NCBI RefSeq assembly: GCF_024171925.1 | Contig: NZ_JAMTCO010000018.1 | Location: forward strand, 124,001 to 188,000 | Direction: 5' to 3' | From: Actinokineospora diospyrosa | GTDB taxonomy: Bacteria; Actinomycetota; Actinomycetes; Mycobacteriales; Pseudonocardiaceae | Length of the DNA: 64,000 nt | In this document: one piece after another, positions 18,612 through 27,924 of the stretch | Layout of the letters: the number at the start of each line of letters is the position of its first letter | How positions within the stretch are numbered: the stretch's first letter is position 1 | Notes under the pieces: model-generated | The model's database searches: none | What the model was told of the DNA's origin: nothing | The model's input: the letters and a program-made list of their open reading frames with translations, nothing else | Made by a program: the position numbers and the translations under genes

Positions 18612-19337
18612 TCACGCGGTTGGCGTACTGACCAGCGTGCCGATCCTCTCACCACGCACCGCGCGGGCGATGTTCCCCTCCGTCAGGAGGTTGAACACGA
18701 TGATCGGCATGTTGTTGTCCATGCAGAGGCTGAACGCGGTCGCGTCGGCCACCTTCAGGTCCCGCTCGAGCACCTCGCGGTGGGTGATGTCGGTGAACAT
18801 CTTCGCGTCCGGCGTGGTCTTCGGGTCGGCGTCGTAGACCCCGTCGACCGCCTTGGCCATCAGCACCACGTCGCAGCCGATCTCCAGCGCGCGCTGGGCG
18901 GCCGCGGTGTCGGTGGAGAAGTAGGGCATGCCCACCCCGCAGCCGAAGATGACCACGCGGCCCTTCTCCAGGTGCCGCTCGGCGCGGCGCGGGATGTAGG
19001 GCTCGGCGACCTGGCCCATGGTGATGGCGGTCTGCACCCGCGTGTCGATGCCTTCCTTCTCCAGGAAGTCCTGCAGCGCGAGGCAGTTCATCACCGTGCC
19101 GAGCATCGCCATGTAGTCGGCCCGGTCGCGGTCCATGCCGCGCTGGCTCAGCTCCGCGCCGCGGAAGAAGTTGCCGCCGCCGATCACGATCGAGGTCTGC
19201 ACACCGCCGCGGACCACGTCGGCGACCTGCCTGGCCACGGTGAGCACCACGTCGGGGTCGACGCCGATGCGGCCGCCGCCGAACATCTCGCCGCCGAGCT
19301 TGAGCAGCACGCGGCGGAAACTGCCGTTCTGAGTCAC
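18612..19337 (-). CDS. pyrH: UMP kinase
   Basis: Phosphorylates UMP to UDP in pyrimidine nucleotide synthesis. The 241-residue amino-acid-kinase fold protein shows [11 protein letters not shown] (phosphate loop), [30 protein letters not shown], the ATP-site [16 protein letters not shown] and [10 protein letters not shown]. The GTG start follows GAGGAGGGG. A hairpin separates it from tsf. Confidence 0.97.
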   Translation of the reverse strand: MTQNGSFRRVLLKLGGEMFGGGRIGVDPDVVLTVARQVADVVRGGVQTSIVIGGGNFFRGAELSQRGMDRDRADYMAMLGTVMNCLALQDFLEKEGIDTRVQTAITMGQVAEPYIPRRAERHLEKGRVVIFGCGVGMPYFSTDTAAAQRALEIGCDVVLMAKAVDGVYDADPKTTPDAKMFTDITHREVLERDLKVADATAFSLCMDNNMPIIVFNLLTEGNIARAVRGERIGTLVSTPTA

Positions 19338-19358
19338 GTAGACCCCTCCTCGTGACTA

Positions 19359-19390
19359 TGCCCCGCCCTCGGGGATCCGGGGGCGGGGCA
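19359..19390. terminator. Hairpin between tsf and pyrH
   Basis: TGCCCCGCCC at 19359-19368 pairs perfectly with 19381-19390 around a 12-base loop, 33 bp after the tsf stop. It probably terminates or attenuates rpsB-tsf transcription before pyrH. There is no T-run. Confidence 0.65.
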
Positions 19391-19422
19391 CAACCCTAAT
19401 CACTCCAGGTGCCGCGGGCGGG

Positions 19423-20238
19423 TCAGGACTGGCCGACCTCGAACCGGGCGAAGCGGGTGACGGTGACGCCCGCGTCGTCGAGCAGCGCCTTGACCGACTT
19501 CTTCGAGTCGAACACCGAGGACTGCTCGAGCAGCACGACGTCCTTGTAGAAGCCGTTGACCCGACCCTCGACGATCTTGGGCAGCGCCGCTTCCGGCTTG
19601 CCCTCCTCGCGGGCGGTCTCCTCGGCGATGCGCCGCTCACCGTCGACGATGTCACCGGGGACCTCGTCGCGGGTCACGTAGCGCGGCTTCATGGCCGCGA
19701 TCTGCTGCGCGGTCTGCTTGGCCACGTCGTCACCGGCACCGGTGAACTCGACCAGCACACCGACCGCCGGGGGCAGGTCGGAGGCGCGCTTGTGCAGGTA
19801 GGTGCTGACCGTGCCGGTGAAGTTGACCACCCGGCGCAGCTCCAGCTTCTCGCCGATCTTGGCCGAGAGGGCCTGCACCGCGTCGTCCACGGTGGTGCCC
19901 TCGAGCGGGGCGGCCTTGAGGGCGTCGAGGTCGGCGGCGCCGGAGGACTTCGCGGCGGCGACGATCTTGTTCGCCAGCTCCTGGAACTCCTCGTTCTTGG
20001 CGACGAAGTCGGTCTCGCAGTTCAGCTCGACCAGCACACCGCCGTCGGCGGCGACCAGGCCCTGTGCGGTGGCGCGCTCAGCGCGCTTGCCGACGTCCTT
20101 GGCGCCCTTGATGCGCAGGATCTCGACTGCCTTGTCGAAGTCGCCCTCGGTCTCGGTGAGCGCCTTCTTGCAGTCCATCATCCCGGCGCCGGTCAGGTCC
20201 CGGAGCCTCTTGACGTCGGCCGCGGTGAAGTTCGACAT
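19423..20238 (-). CDS. tsf: Elongation factor Ts
   Basis: Guanine nucleotide exchange factor for EF-Tu. The 271-residue protein starts with the UBA-like domain [19 protein letters not shown], then has the conserved [13 protein letters not shown] and the two-lobed core with VGVLVEFTG and IAAMKPRYV. It lies directly downstream of rpsB, separated by a strong hairpin. Confidence 0.98.
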   Translation of the reverse strand: MSNFTAADVKRLRDLTGAGMMDCKKALTETEGDFDKAVEILRIKGAKDVGKRAERATAQGLVAADGGVLVELNCETDFVAKNEEFQELANKIVAAAKSSGAADLDALKAAPLEGTTVDDAVQALSAKIGEKLELRRVVNFTGTVSTYLHKRASDLPPAVGVLVEFTGAGDDVAKQTAQQIAAMKPRYVTRDEVPGDIVDGERRIAEETAREEGKPEAALPKIVEGRVNGFYKDVVLLEQSSVFDSKKSVKALLDDAGVTVTRFARFEVGQS

Positions 20239-20281
20239 CGTGCGTTTTCCGTCCTTCTTCGGGTACGCGCGTGGGGGTGGT

Positions 20282-20310
20282 ACCCCGGCGGGCCACCGGC
20301 CCGCCGGGGT
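20282..20310. terminator. Perfect 13-bp hairpin between rpsB and tsf
   Basis: Bases 20282-20294 pair without mismatch to 20298-20310 around the loop ACC, 7 bp after the rpsB stop. Given the short gap to tsf it more likely tunes the ratio of rpsB to tsf expression, or stabilises the rpsB mRNA end, than fully terminates. Confidence 0.7.
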
Positions 20311-20317
20311 GTGCTGA

Positions 20318-21160
20318 TCAGGACTCGGCCGGGGCGTCGGTCGCGTCGGCGGCCGGGGCCGCGGGCTGCTCGGCCTCGGCGGCGACGGGCTCGGCGCCCG
20401 CGAGCAGCTCCTGCTCCCACTCGGCCAGCGGCTCGGCGGCCGCCTCGGGCTTGTCCGAGCCGTTGCGCGCGCCGGAGCGGGCGATCAGACCAGCGGCGAC
20501 CGCCTCGGCGACGACCTTGGTCAGCAGCGCGGCGGAGCGGATCGCGTCGTCGTTGCCCGGGATCGGGTAGTCGACCTCGTCGGGGTCGCAGTTGGTGTCG
20601 AGGATCGCCACGATCGGGATGTGCAGCTTGCGCGCCTCACCGACGGCGATGTGCTCCTTCTTGGTGTCCACGATCCAGATGGCGGAGGGGACCTTCGCCA
20701 TGTCGCGGATACCGCCGAGGGTGCGGTCGAGCTTGTCCTTCTCACGGGTGAGCATCAGGATCTCCTTCTTGGTGAGACCCTGGAAACCGCCCGTCTGCTC
20801 CATCGCCTCGAGCTCCTTGAGGCGCTGCAGGCGCTTGTGGACGGTGGAGAAGTTGGTGAGCATGCCGCCCAGCCAGCGCTGGTTGACGAACGGCATCCCG
20901 ACCCGCTTGGCCTCGCTGGCGATGGCCTCCTGCGCCTGCTTCTTCGTGCCGACGAACAGGATCGAGCCACCGTGCGCGACGGTCTCCTTGACGAACTCGA
21001 ACGCGCGGTCGATGTAGGTCAGCGTCTGGCGCAGGTCGATGATGTAGATGCCGTTGCGGTCGGTGAGGATGTACCGCTTCATCTTCGGGTTCCAGCGGCG
21101 GGTCTGGTGCCCGAAGTGCACGCCGGAATCCAACAACTGCTTCATGGTGACGACGGCCAT
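20318..21160 (-). CDS. rpsB: 30S ribosomal protein S2
   Basis: A 280-residue S2 with the conserved [30 protein letters not shown] and the [22 protein letters not shown] segment. The last 50 or so residues form an Ala/Glu/Pro-rich tail beyond the usual core, as is common in Actinobacteria. A long leader of over 200 nt may precede it (see the 21161-21511 entry). Confidence 0.98.
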   Translation of the reverse strand: MAVVTMKQLLDSGVHFGHQTRRWNPKMKRYILTDRNGIYIIDLRQTLTYIDRAFEFVKETVAHGGSILFVGTKKQAQEAIASEAKRVGMPFVNQRWLGGMLTNFSTVHKRLQRLKELEAMEQTGGFQGLTKKEILMLTREKDKLDRTLGGIRDMAKVPSAIWIVDTKKEHIAVGEARKLHIPIVAILDTNCDPDEVDYPIPGNDDAIRSAALLTKVVAEAVAAGLIARSGARNGSDKPEAAAEPLAEWEQELLAGAEPVAAEAEQPAAPAADATDAPAES

Positions 21161-21511
21161 GGCCGGTTACGCACCTCTTCGTTCGGGCGCGCGCGGCTGG
21201 TTGGGCCGGGCGCGCGATGCGGTTCGCGGCGGACCCGGTGGGACCGCCGCCCTGGTGCCGTGCGGACGCCCGGACCCGGTGGTGTGAGCACCATCGAGAC
21301 CGCCGGGCGTCGGTGACCGCGGTCCGTGGGACCGTGGACGCGCACTGGCACGCGAAGTCGTCCGGTGAAGACCACAGGACGCGGGGCAAAGTGTACGCCG
21401 GGTGTGCTGGAGATCCGGAATCGGATTCCGACTCATCCACAACCCCACCGGTTGTCCACAGATCCCGACCACCCCTGGCGCCGCCCCGACCACCCCCGCC
21501 ATCGTGGTCGC
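21161..21511. other. rpsB / M23 peptidase divergent intergenic region
   Basis: This 351-bp region has no gene. It contains a minus-strand -10 candidate TACACT (21395-21390), which would give an rpsB leader of about 220 nt. It also has an inverted repeat CGGAATC-G-GATTCCG (21416-21430) and a pair of DnaA-box-like sites at 21433 and 21452. I see no riboswitch fold I can name. Confidence 0.5.
21433..21460 (+). promoter_or_regulatory. Pair of DnaA-box-like 9-mers, 19 bp apart
   Basis: TCATCCACA at 21433 and TTGTCCACA at 21452 lie in direct orientation with starts 19 bp apart. TTGTCCACA is the preferred DnaA box of high-GC Actinobacteria. The same 19-bp arrangement recurs at 28376, 40598 and 40727. 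Confidence 0.6.
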
Positions 21512-22057
21512 ATGCGACTTGACCTGCGAAAACTCGCCGCCCTGCTGGTGAGCTCCCTGCTGCTGTGGACCAGCGCCGCGGCCGCGGCGGTTGTGCCGCC
21601 CGTGCCCCTGTTCGCCGTGCCCGACCCACCGCGGCGGTGGACCTCGGCGTACGCGTCGCCGCTGCTCCCCGCGCGACCGGTCGCCCGACCGTTCCTGGCG
21701 CCCGCGCACCCGTACGGACCGGGTCACCGCGGGGTCGACTTACCCGGCGCCGTCGGCGAGCCGGTGCACGCCGCGGCCGACGGCGTGGTGGCGTTCGCGG
21801 GCGTCGTGGTGGACCGCGGGGTGGTGTCAGTGCGGCACGCGGGCGACCTGCGGACCACCTACGAGCCGGTGACGCCAGTGGTCACCGTTGGCGCTGCCGT
21901 GCACCGGGGCGACCAGATCGGTCTCTTGACCGCAGGCCACCCGGGCTGTGCGGAAGCGCCCGCGTGCCTGCACTGGGGCTTGCGCCGGGGCAAGGAGTAC
22001 CTGGATCCGCTCATCGCCTTGCACCGCCCGCGCGTCCGGCTCCTGCCGAGCGTGTGA
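21512..22057 (+). CDS. Secreted M23-family (LytM-like) peptidase
   Basis: A 181-residue exported protein. It has a signal peptide (about 1-27), a short Pro-rich linker and an M23 domain from about 65. The zinc motif HxxxD is GHRGVD. The second motif, usually HLHWG, reads CLHWG, so the first histidine (general base) is cysteine while the zinc-binding histidine is kept. The protein may be a binding or regulatory paralogue. It sits divergent from rpsB, as Rv2891 does in Mycobacterium. Confidence 0.88.
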   Translation: MRLDLRKLAALLVSSLLLWTSAAAAAVVPPVPLFAVPDPPRRWTSAYASPLLPARPVARPFLAPAHPYGPGHRGVDLPGAVGEPVHAAADGVVAFAGVVVDRGVVSVRHAGDLRTTYEPVTPVVTVGAAVHRGDQIGLLTAGHPGCAEAPACLHWGLRRGKEYLDPLIALHRPRVRLLPSV

Positions 22058-22106
22058 CAGCCCTATAGACACTCGCCACTCGCTGGCGGCCTTCAGCGAA
22101 CTCGAC

Positions 22107-22121
22107 GAAAGGAGGTGATCA
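22107..22121 (-). other. Sequence identical to 16S rRNA 3' end at the whiG stop
   Basis: On the minus strand the whiG stop codon begins TGATCACCTCCTTTC. GATCACCTCCTTTC is the 3' terminus of 16S rRNA, including the anti-Shine-Dalgarno core. On the plus strand it reads as a maximal ribosome site, AAAGGAGGTGATC, but no start codon follows at useful distance. It could be chance, or the whiG transcript may pair with a ribosome site. Confidence 0.6.
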
Positions 22122-23054
22122 GACCTCGGCGGTCTCCATCAGCTTGGCGCGCAGCCGCAGCACCGCCCTGGTGTGCAGTTGGCAGACCCGGGACTCGGTG
22201 ACGCCGAGGACGCGGCCGATCTCGGCGAGGGTGAGGTTCTCGAAGTAGTAGAGGGTCACCACCACCCGGTCGCGTTCGACGAGCAGGCCGATGGCCTCGG
22301 CGAGCTGGCGGCGGTTGTCCTGGTCGACCAGCAGCGCGACCGGGTCCTCGGCCGCCTCGTCCTCGAGCACGTCGGCCAGCGAGTTGATGCCCCGGCCCGC
22401 GGCGGCCAGTTCGTCGAGGGCGACGACGCTGGTCAGCTGGAGCTGGGCGTAGACGTCGCGCAGTTCGCCGACGGACAGACCGAGCTCGCTGGCGAGCTCG
22501 GCGTCGTTGGGGGTGCGCTGCAGCTTGGCGCCGAGCCGCTCGATGCCGCGCTCGACCTCGCGGGCCCGGCCGCGCACGGTGCGCGGGACCCAGTCCTGGG
22601 CGCGCAGGTCGTCGAGGATCGCGCCGCGGATGCGCTGCATGGCGTAGGTCTCGAACTTGAGGCCGCGCTCGGGCTCGAACTTCTCGATCGCGTCGACCAG
22701 CCCGAAGATGCCGGACTGGATCAGGTCGGAGACGTCGACGTGCGCGGGCAGGCCGGTGCCGACCCGGCCCGCGACGTACTTGACCAGCGGGGCGTAGTGC
22801 AGCACGAGCCGGTCGCGCAGGGCCTGGTCGCGGCCCTGGCCGAAGCGGCGCCAGAGCGCGACGATGCCCGCCTCGACGTCATCGGCGGTGCGGTGGTCGC
22901 CGGGCAGCACCCCGGAGGTCTGGCCCTCGCCGTAAGGGGCGGCGTTGCCTCTCACCTGGTCCGCCGGTCCAGCGGACCCGCCTGCCCGCGATGGCCGCGC
23001 CGATGCCCGGGTGCCATTCCCGCGGTCATCGGGAACGGGGGTGGGTACGGTCAT
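22119..23054 (-). CDS. whiG: RNA polymerase sigma factor WhiG/FliA family
   Basis: A 311-residue group 3 sigma factor. After a roughly 55-residue Pro/Gly-rich N-terminus come region 2 ([45 protein letters not shown]), region 3 and region 4 ([20 protein letters not shown]). It matches the WhiG/FliA type that directs sporulation genes in Streptomyces and motility genes in flagellated bacteria. Which role applies cannot be told here. The ATG lies inside the end of xerC (29-bp overlap), so the two are probably coupled. Confidence 0.93.
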   Translation of the reverse strand: MTVPTPVPDDRGNGTRASARPSRAGGSAGPADQVRGNAAPYGEGQTSGVLPGDHRTADDVEAGIVALWRRFGQGRDQALRDRLVLHYAPLVKYVAGRVGTGLPAHVDVSDLIQSGIFGLVDAIEKFEPERGLKFETYAMQRIRGAILDDLRAQDWVPRTVRGRAREVERGIERLGAKLQRTPNDAELASELGLSVGELRDVYAQLQLTSVVALDELAAAGRGINSLADVLEDEAAEDPVALLVDQDNRRQLAEAIGLLVERDRVVVTLYYFENLTLAEIGRVLGVTESRVCQLHTRAVLRLRAKLMETAEV

Positions 23055-24333
23055 GGATCGCCTTCAGCCGTTCGACGGTCACGTGGGTGTAGAGCTGCGT
23101 CGTTGAGAGCGTAGCGTGACCGAGTAACTCCTGGACGCTACGAAGGTCCGCACCTCCTTCGAGCAGGTGTGTCGCCGCTGAGTGACGAAGGCCGTGCGGA
23201 GCGAGGTCCGTTGCCCCCGGCACGGCGGTGGTCACCCCATGCACGATACGCCGTACGGCGCTCGGGTGGAGCCTCCCGCCGCGAGTTCCCAGCAACAGTG
23301 CCCCGGGGGAATCGGCCCGGACAAGTGACGGACGGCCCTGGTCGAGCCACAGCGACACCGCGGTCGCGGCCGGTACCCCGAACGGGACCACCCGTTCGCG
23401 GCCACCCTTGCCGAGCACCTTGGCCAACCGGTCCCGCAGGTCGAGGTCGGTCACGTCGAGTCCGCACAGCTCCGAGACCCGGACCCCGGTCGCGTAGAGC
23501 AGCTCGACCACCGCGTGATCACGCAGTGCGACGGGGTCCATCTCCCGCGCGCCCGCCGCCGAGGCCCGCATCACCTCGTCGGCCTGGTCTTGCCGCAACA
23601 CCGCGGGCAGCACCCGCTGTCGCTTGGGCGCTACCAGCCGCGCGCCCGCGTCGGCCGACAGGTACCCCTGCCGGTGCGCCCACGCGGTAAACCCGCGCGC
23701 GCCAGCCGCCCGCCGGGCCAGGGTCGTGCGCCCGACCCCGGCGTTGTGCTGCGCGGCCAACCACGCCCGCAGCCCCGGCAGCCGCACACCCACCCCGTCG
23801 AGCGCTCCGTCGGACACCCCGTCGATGTCGATTCCCCCGTCAATCCCCCCGGCTAGCGCAGTCGCCGGGGCCCCGGCACGGGCTCCGGTCGGGGTGGGCA
23901 CCTCGGTCACGGCCACGTCGTCGTCCAACGCCGGTCGGGGGTCGCGGGATTCCCCGGCGGGGGGATCTGCACCCGGATTCGTGTCGCCACAGTCACCATG
24001 GTCGTACGGAACGGAGTCGCCGTTTCCCGCCATCCTGGCAAGTTGCGCATTGGCACCCACTGTGCCTGCCGGGTGACCACCCCCGCTGACCTCCGCTTCC
24101 GCGGCGCCCCCCGGCTGATCACCTTCGCCCAACGGTGGACTGAATTCACCCGATTGAGGGTCATCGGCCGCGCTGATCCCGGCCAAGAACCCCAACAGGG
24201 ACACCGCGTCCCCCAGGTAGGCGCGGACCGTGTGGGGGGAGTGGCCGCGCTCGTGGGTCAGGTGCCGCTCGTACTCGACCAGGGCTGCCCGCACCGGCCC
24301 GGGCAGCCGATCCCGAACGGCGACCAGGTCCAC
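23026..24333 (-). CDS. xerC: Tyrosine recombinase XerC with large N-domain insertion
   Basis: A 435-residue chromosome-dimer resolution recombinase. The catalytic set is Arg285 (TGVRVSE), Lys309, His380-x-x-Arg383 (HGLRHS), His406 (LGHATLS) and the nucleophile Tyr415. The N-terminal SAM-like domain begins [20 protein letters not shown]. It is then interrupted after GFLAG (53) by a low-complexity Gly/Ala/Asp/Pro insert to about 183, where LRAWLA resumes the family sequence. Usual length is near 300. I chose the GTG at 24333 because family homology starts there. An ATG at 24432 in frame is possible. Confidence 0.88.
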   Translation of the reverse strand: MDLVAVRDRLPGPVRAALVEYERHLTHERGHSPHTVRAYLGDAVSLLGFLAGISAADDPQSGEFSPPLGEGDQPGGAAEAEVSGGGHPAGTVGANAQLARMAGNGDSVPYDHGDCGDTNPGADPPAGESRDPRPALDDDVAVTEVPTPTGARAGAPATALAGGIDGGIDIDGVSDGALDGVGVRLPGLRAWLAAQHNAGVGRTTLARRAAGARGFTAWAHRQGYLSADAGARLVAPKRQRVLPAVLRQDQADEVMRASAAGAREMDPVALRDHAVVELLYATGVRVSELCGLDVTDLDLRDRLAKVLGKGGRERVVPFGVPAATAVSLWLDQGRPSLVRADSPGALLLGTRGGRLHPSAVRRIVHGVTTAVPGATDLAPHGLRHSAATHLLEGGADLRSVQELLGHATLSTTQLYTHVTVERLKAIHDRTHPRSR

Positions 24334-24493
24334 CCGGGGGGTCCGCCCCCCGTGACCCCGACCCCCGGCAGCCCCACCATCAGCACGCGACACCCCGCCA
24401 CGCTGCGGTACGAACCAGGCGTGGTCAAGCATCGCCACGCCCCAGCGGCCACGAACATCAACTCCCGCCCCGGCCCCGCGCGCGGATTCGGCG

Positions 24494-25615
24494 TCAAGTG
24501 CCCAGCCAGCCCTCCTCCGCGCGGGTGGCCAGCCCGGTGAGTTCGAGTTCGGGGAGCAGGGCCCGAACCCGGCCCAGCGGGACCCCGGACGCCCGGGCCA
24601 GGTGTTCCGGCGTGGTGGGGGTGGCACGGGACAGGGCGTCGTGGAGTTGAAGCGCTTGCGGGGACAGGCCGTCGGTCGGGCGCGGGGGTGGTGGTGCTTG
24701 CGGATCGGGCAGATCGCCGATGGCGCCGATGGCCTCCAAGATGTCGGGGACGGAAGTGGCGAGGGTCGCGGTGCCGGAGCGGATCAGGTCGTGGCAGCCC
24801 TGGGAGACCGGCGAGCTGACCGGCCCGGGAACGGCCAACACGGCCTTGCCCAAGGCCGCGGCAGACGCAGCCGTGTTCCGAGCCCCACTGCGACGCCCGG
24901 CCTCCACTACGACCGTGCCAACGGCCAAAGCAGCGATGAGTCGGTTGCGGACTAGAAAGCGGTACTTCGCGGGCGTAGTACCCGGCGGGTACTCGCTGAT
25001 GACCGCCCCCTCCTTGGCCACGTGATCAAGCAGCGTCGTGTGCGCGGCCGGATAGCTGATGTCCGCGCCACAAGCCAAGATGGCGAGCGTCGTGCCACGG
25101 GCGGCGAGGGCACCCCGATGCGCGGCGCCGTCGATGCCGAAAGCAGCACCGGAGACGATGGTGACGGACTGACCGGCGAGCTCGTAGGCAAACTCAGCGG
25201 CTGTGTGCTCGCCATAGGCACTCGCGGCTCTAGCGCCGACAACAGCCGCGGACCGCCTGACTGCGTCGTCGAGCAGAGCAGGCCCACGGACCCACAACGC
25301 CAGCGGTGGCGCCGCCCACCGGAGCCCACGATCGCGCGCATTGGCGAGCGGCAACAAAGCCCACGCGGGCCACTCGTCATCCTCGGGCGTGACAAGCCGA
25401 ATCCCCGCATCGGCCGCCTTGGCCAAATCCTCAGCCGCGATGTCCTGACCCACCCGAGCCGAAGTCTCATCGAGGACAGCCCGCGGCACCTCACCCCGCC
25501 GCACCAGTTCGGCGGACTCGACAGGCCCGAGGTGCTCGACCAGAACACCGAGCGCCCCCGCGGGCGGCTCCGCTACCCGGGACAAGTAGGCGCGGGCCAA
25601 CCGGACCTCATCCAC
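24494..25615 (-). CDS. dprA: DNA-processing protein DprA
   Basis: Loads RecA on incoming single-stranded DNA. A 373-residue protein with an N-terminal helical domain, a Rossmann core at about 120-300 ([44 protein letters not shown]) and a C-terminal winged helix ([16 protein letters not shown]). The GTG start follows GGGGAGGAGC and overlaps the stop of the small upstream gene by 8 bp, so translation is coupled. It belongs to the yraN-comM-dprA-xerC-whiG group, here interrupted by a repeat array upstream. Confidence 0.95.
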   Translation of the reverse strand: MDEVRLARAYLSRVAEPPAGALGVLVEHLGPVESAELVRRGEVPRAVLDETSARVGQDIAAEDLAKAADAGIRLVTPEDDEWPAWALLPLANARDRGLRWAAPPLALWVRGPALLDDAVRRSAAVVGARAASAYGEHTAAEFAYELAGQSVTIVSGAAFGIDGAAHRGALAARGTTLAILACGADISYPAAHTTLLDHVAKEGAVISEYPPGTTPAKYRFLVRNRLIAALAVGTVVVEAGRRSGARNTAASAAALGKAVLAVPGPVSSPVSQGCHDLIRSGTATLATSVPDILEAIGAIGDLPDPQAPPPPRPTDGLSPQALQLHDALSRATPTTPEHLARASGVPLGRVRALLPELELTGLATRAEEGWLGT

Positions 25616-25757
25616 CGCTCCTCCCCCACAGCGGGCAACCGCGCACCACAGCCCGCCCCCGGGCCACGACGAACTTCACCCGCACTCCCCCGGCTCTGGT
25701 CGGCACCACGCGCCACTCACCGGGAACAGGGCATGCGGGAACCACTACACGACTCAT
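25608..25757 (-). CDS. Small protein coupled to dprA, unknown function
   Basis: A 49-residue open frame whose ATG is preceded by GAGGAGA at good distance and whose TGA overlaps the dprA GTG start by 8 bp. The product (MSRVVVPACPVPGEWRVV..., ending PLWGRSGG) has two cysteines, several short Val-rich strands and no membrane segment. I do not recognise it. The ribosome site and the overlap are the support. It may be a real small protein or a leader that delivers ribosomes to dprA. Confidence 0.6.
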   Translation of the reverse strand: MSRVVVPACPVPGEWRVVPTRAGGVRVKFVVARGRAVVRGCPLWGRSGG

Positions 25758-25814
25758 CGATGTCTCCTCACTCAAAGGGCTGCACAACAACGGAAATCAA
25801 CAAACGGGCTATTC
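25758..25814. other. Spacer between small gene and comM-tail array
   Basis: These 57 bp carry the ribosome site of the small gene (GAGGAGA on the minus strand). They are less GC-rich than the surroundings (CAACAACGGAAATCAACAAA on plus), so a promoter for the small gene and dprA could lie here. No clear -35/-10 pair is seen. Confidence 0.4.
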
Positions 25815-26013
25815 GCACTCAGGCGACTTCGCGGTCGCGGAGATCAAGGGCCGCCACCACGTATTCGCAAGTTGGCTGCGGGCACCTACCAGGTCGGATA
25901 GCGGCCAAGTCGCACGGAGGCAACGGTCAGCACCTCGGACTGCGAGCGATGGTGTCCTGCGGACGAGCGAAACTCGCGACGGCAAAGCAGAGTCGGGAAA
26001 GAACGGGACTACG
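25815..26013 (-). pseudogene. Decayed copy 3 of the comM 3' end
   Basis: This 199-bp unit matches the last codons of comM plus its downstream spacer. Its stop at 25819 and the terminal codons (ALDLRDREVA in frame) align with the ComM C-terminus. Upstream the frame is broken. It shares many differences from comM with the copy at 26211, for example GGAGATCAAGGGCCGCC where comM has GGAAATCGAGGGCGGCC. It is the most diverged copy and the one furthest from comM. Confidence 0.8.
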
Positions 26014-26210
26014 GCACTCAGGCGACCTTGCGGTCACGGAAATCGAGGGCGGCCATGACGTGATCGCGGGTTGGTTGTGGGGTACCTGCGAGGTCGGACA
26101 GGGTCCAGGCGACGCGGAGGCAGCGGTCAGTGCCTCGTACTCAGAGCGATGACCTCCAGCGAACGAGCGAGCTCGCGGCGGCGAGCAGGGCCAGGAAACA
26201 AGGGCTAACC
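26014..26210 (-). pseudogene. Near-identical copy 2 of the comM 3' end
   Basis: In this 197-bp unit the first about 120 bp from the stop (26018) differ from comM at only about four positions. It would encode the final 38-39 ComM residues with one change in them. Beyond the GCCTCG junction the sequence switches to the diverged type shared with the other copies. This abrupt change in similarity suggests recent gene conversion from comM, or a later duplication. Confidence 0.85.
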
Positions 26211-26405
26211 GCACTCAGGCAACCTTGCGGTTACGGAGATCAAGGGCCGCCATGACGTGATCGTGAGCTGGCTGCGGGCACATACCAGGGCGGATAGGGC
26301 CAAATAACACGGAGGCGCGGTCAACGCCTCGGACTGAGAGCGGTGGCCTCCTGCGGGAGAGCGAACTCGCGGTGGCGAGCAGGGTCGGGAAAGAACGGGA
26401 CTACG
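26211..26405 (-). pseudogene. Decayed copy 1 of the comM 3' end
   Basis: A 195-bp unit directly downstream of comM, with its stop at 26215. The last codons read PAHDHVMAALDLRNRKVA, close to the ComM end, but a one-base deletion breaks the frame further upstream. It has no ribosome site or start and is not expected to be translated. Confidence 0.85.
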
Positions 26406-26409
26406 GCAC

Positions 26410-27924
26410 TCAGGCGACCTTGCGGTCACGGAAATCGAGGGCGGCCATGACGTGGTCGCGGGTTGGTTGTGGGGTACCTGCCAGGTCGGACAGGGTCCAG
26501 GCGACGCGGAGGCAGCGGTCGGCGCCTCGGGCGGAGACGGCGCCTGCGGAGAGGGCTCGGTCGAGGAGGGCGGTGGTCTCCCGGGGGAGGGCGAACTCGC
26601 GGCGGAGGGCGGGGCCGGGGACTTCGGCGTTGGTGTGCCAGCCGTGGGCGGACCAGCGGTGGGTGGCTCTGGCCCGGGCCTCGGCGACGCGGGTGCGGAC
26701 GGCGGTGGTGGTTTCCGGTTCGGTGTCGGCGGTGCGGGACATGGCGGTGATGGGGCGGGTTCGGACGCGCAGGTCCACGCGGTCGAGCAGGGGGCCGGAC
26801 AGCCGGGCGGCGTAGCGCCTGCGGGCTTGGGGCGGGCAGACGCAGTCGGCGTCCCTGGGCGGGGCGCACGGGCAGAGGTTGGTGGCCAGGACGAGTTGGA
26901 ACCGGGCCGGGTAGACGACCACGCCGTCGCGGCGGGCGAGGCGGATCTCGCCTTCCTCCAACGCGGTGCGCAGCGCCTCCAAGCGATCTGACGCGAACTC
27001 GGCAGCTTCGTCCAGGAAGAGCACCCCGTAGTGGGCCCGGCTGATGCCGCCGGGTTTCGCCAAACCGGAGCCACCGCCGACCAGGGCCGCGATGGAGGCG
27101 GTGTGGTGCGGCGCGACGAACGGGGGTGCGGTGATCAAGGGTGAGTCGGTGGTCAGGACGCCCGCGACGGAGTGGATGGCGGTGACTTCGAGGGCCTGTT
27201 CGGACGACAGCCCGGGGAGCAGACCGGGCAGGCGGCGGGCGAGCATGGTCTTGCCGGTGCCGGGCGGGCCCGCGAGCAGGACGTGGTGACCGCCCGCGGC
27301 GGCGACCTCCAGCGCCCAGCGGCCCTCGGGCTGCCCCACGACGTCGACCAGGTCGGGGTGGTCGGTCGTCGGGGCGGTCGGGGGAGGGTCGGGCACGCAG
27401 AGGGCGTCAGCGGCGCCCTGGGCCCACGTCACCACCTCGGCCAGGGTGCCCGCGCCCAGGACCTCCATGCCGCTGACGAGGGAGGCCTCGGCGAGGGCGT
27501 GCGTGGGCACGATCGCCCGGCGCAACCCGGCTCGGCGGGCGGCGAGCAGGCACGGCAGGACCCCCTTGACCGGGCGCAACCTGCCGTCCAGGGCCAACTC
27601 GCCGACGAGGACCGTGTCGCTGAAGGCCTCAGGCGGGAGTCTGCCGTCAGCGACGAGCATGGACACCGCCAACGCCAAGTCGTAGCCCGAGCCGCCCTTG
27701 GGCAGGGCTGCCGGGGACAGGGCGAAGGTGACCAACTGGTCCGGCCAGACCATGCCGCTGTTGCGCACGGCGGCGCGGACGCGGTCCTTGGCCTCGTTCA
27801 GCGCGGCGTCAGGCAGCCCGACGATCTGGGTGCGCGGCCTGCCGCCGCCGATGTCGGCCTCGATCTCCACCGGGATGCCGTCCACCCCGGACAGGGCCAC
27901 CGACCACACTCGCGACAGCACCAT
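26410..27924 (-). CDS. comM: Mg-chelatase-like AAA+ helicase ComM (YifB)
   Basis: A branch-migration helicase used in natural transformation and recombination. The 504-residue protein has a Lon-protease-like N-terminal domain (about 20-170), the linker, and an AAA+ domain with Walker A GPPGTGKT at 219-226, Walker B VLFLDEAAEF near 290 and a Cys-rich insertion CPCAPPRDADC. The C-terminal lid ends FRDRKVA. The ATG overlaps the yraN stop in TGATG. Its last about 120 bp are duplicated three times downstream. Confidence 0.96.
   Translation of the reverse strand: MVLSRVWSVALSGVDGIPVEIEADIGGGRPRTQIVGLPDAALNEAKDRVRAAVRNSGMVWPDQLVTFALSPAALPKGGSGYDLALAVSMLVADGRLPPEAFSDTVLVGELALDGRLRPVKGVLPCLLAARRAGLRRAIVPTHALAEASLVSGMEVLGAGTLAEVVTWAQGAADALCVPDPPPTAPTTDHPDLVDVVGQPEGRWALEVAAAGGHHVLLAGPPGTGKTMLARRLPGLLPGLSSEQALEVTAIHSVAGVLTTDSPLITAPPFVAPHHTASIAALVGGGSGLAKPGGISRAHYGVLFLDEAAEFASDRLEALRTALEEGEIRLARRDGVVVYPARFQLVLATNLCPCAPPRDADCVCPPQARRRYAARLSGPLLDRVDLRVRTRPITAMSRTADTEPETTTAVRTRVAEARARATHRWSAHGWHTNAEVPGPALRREFALPRETTALLDRALSAGAVSARGADRCLRVAWTLSDLAGTPQPTRDHVMAALDFRDRKVA

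Noticed and set aside
22111-22190. Possible plus-strand small gene using the maximal ribosome site at 22107-22120
   Set aside because: The only start in range is the GTG inside the ribosome site itself, and the product would be Arg/Ala-rich antisense to whiG.
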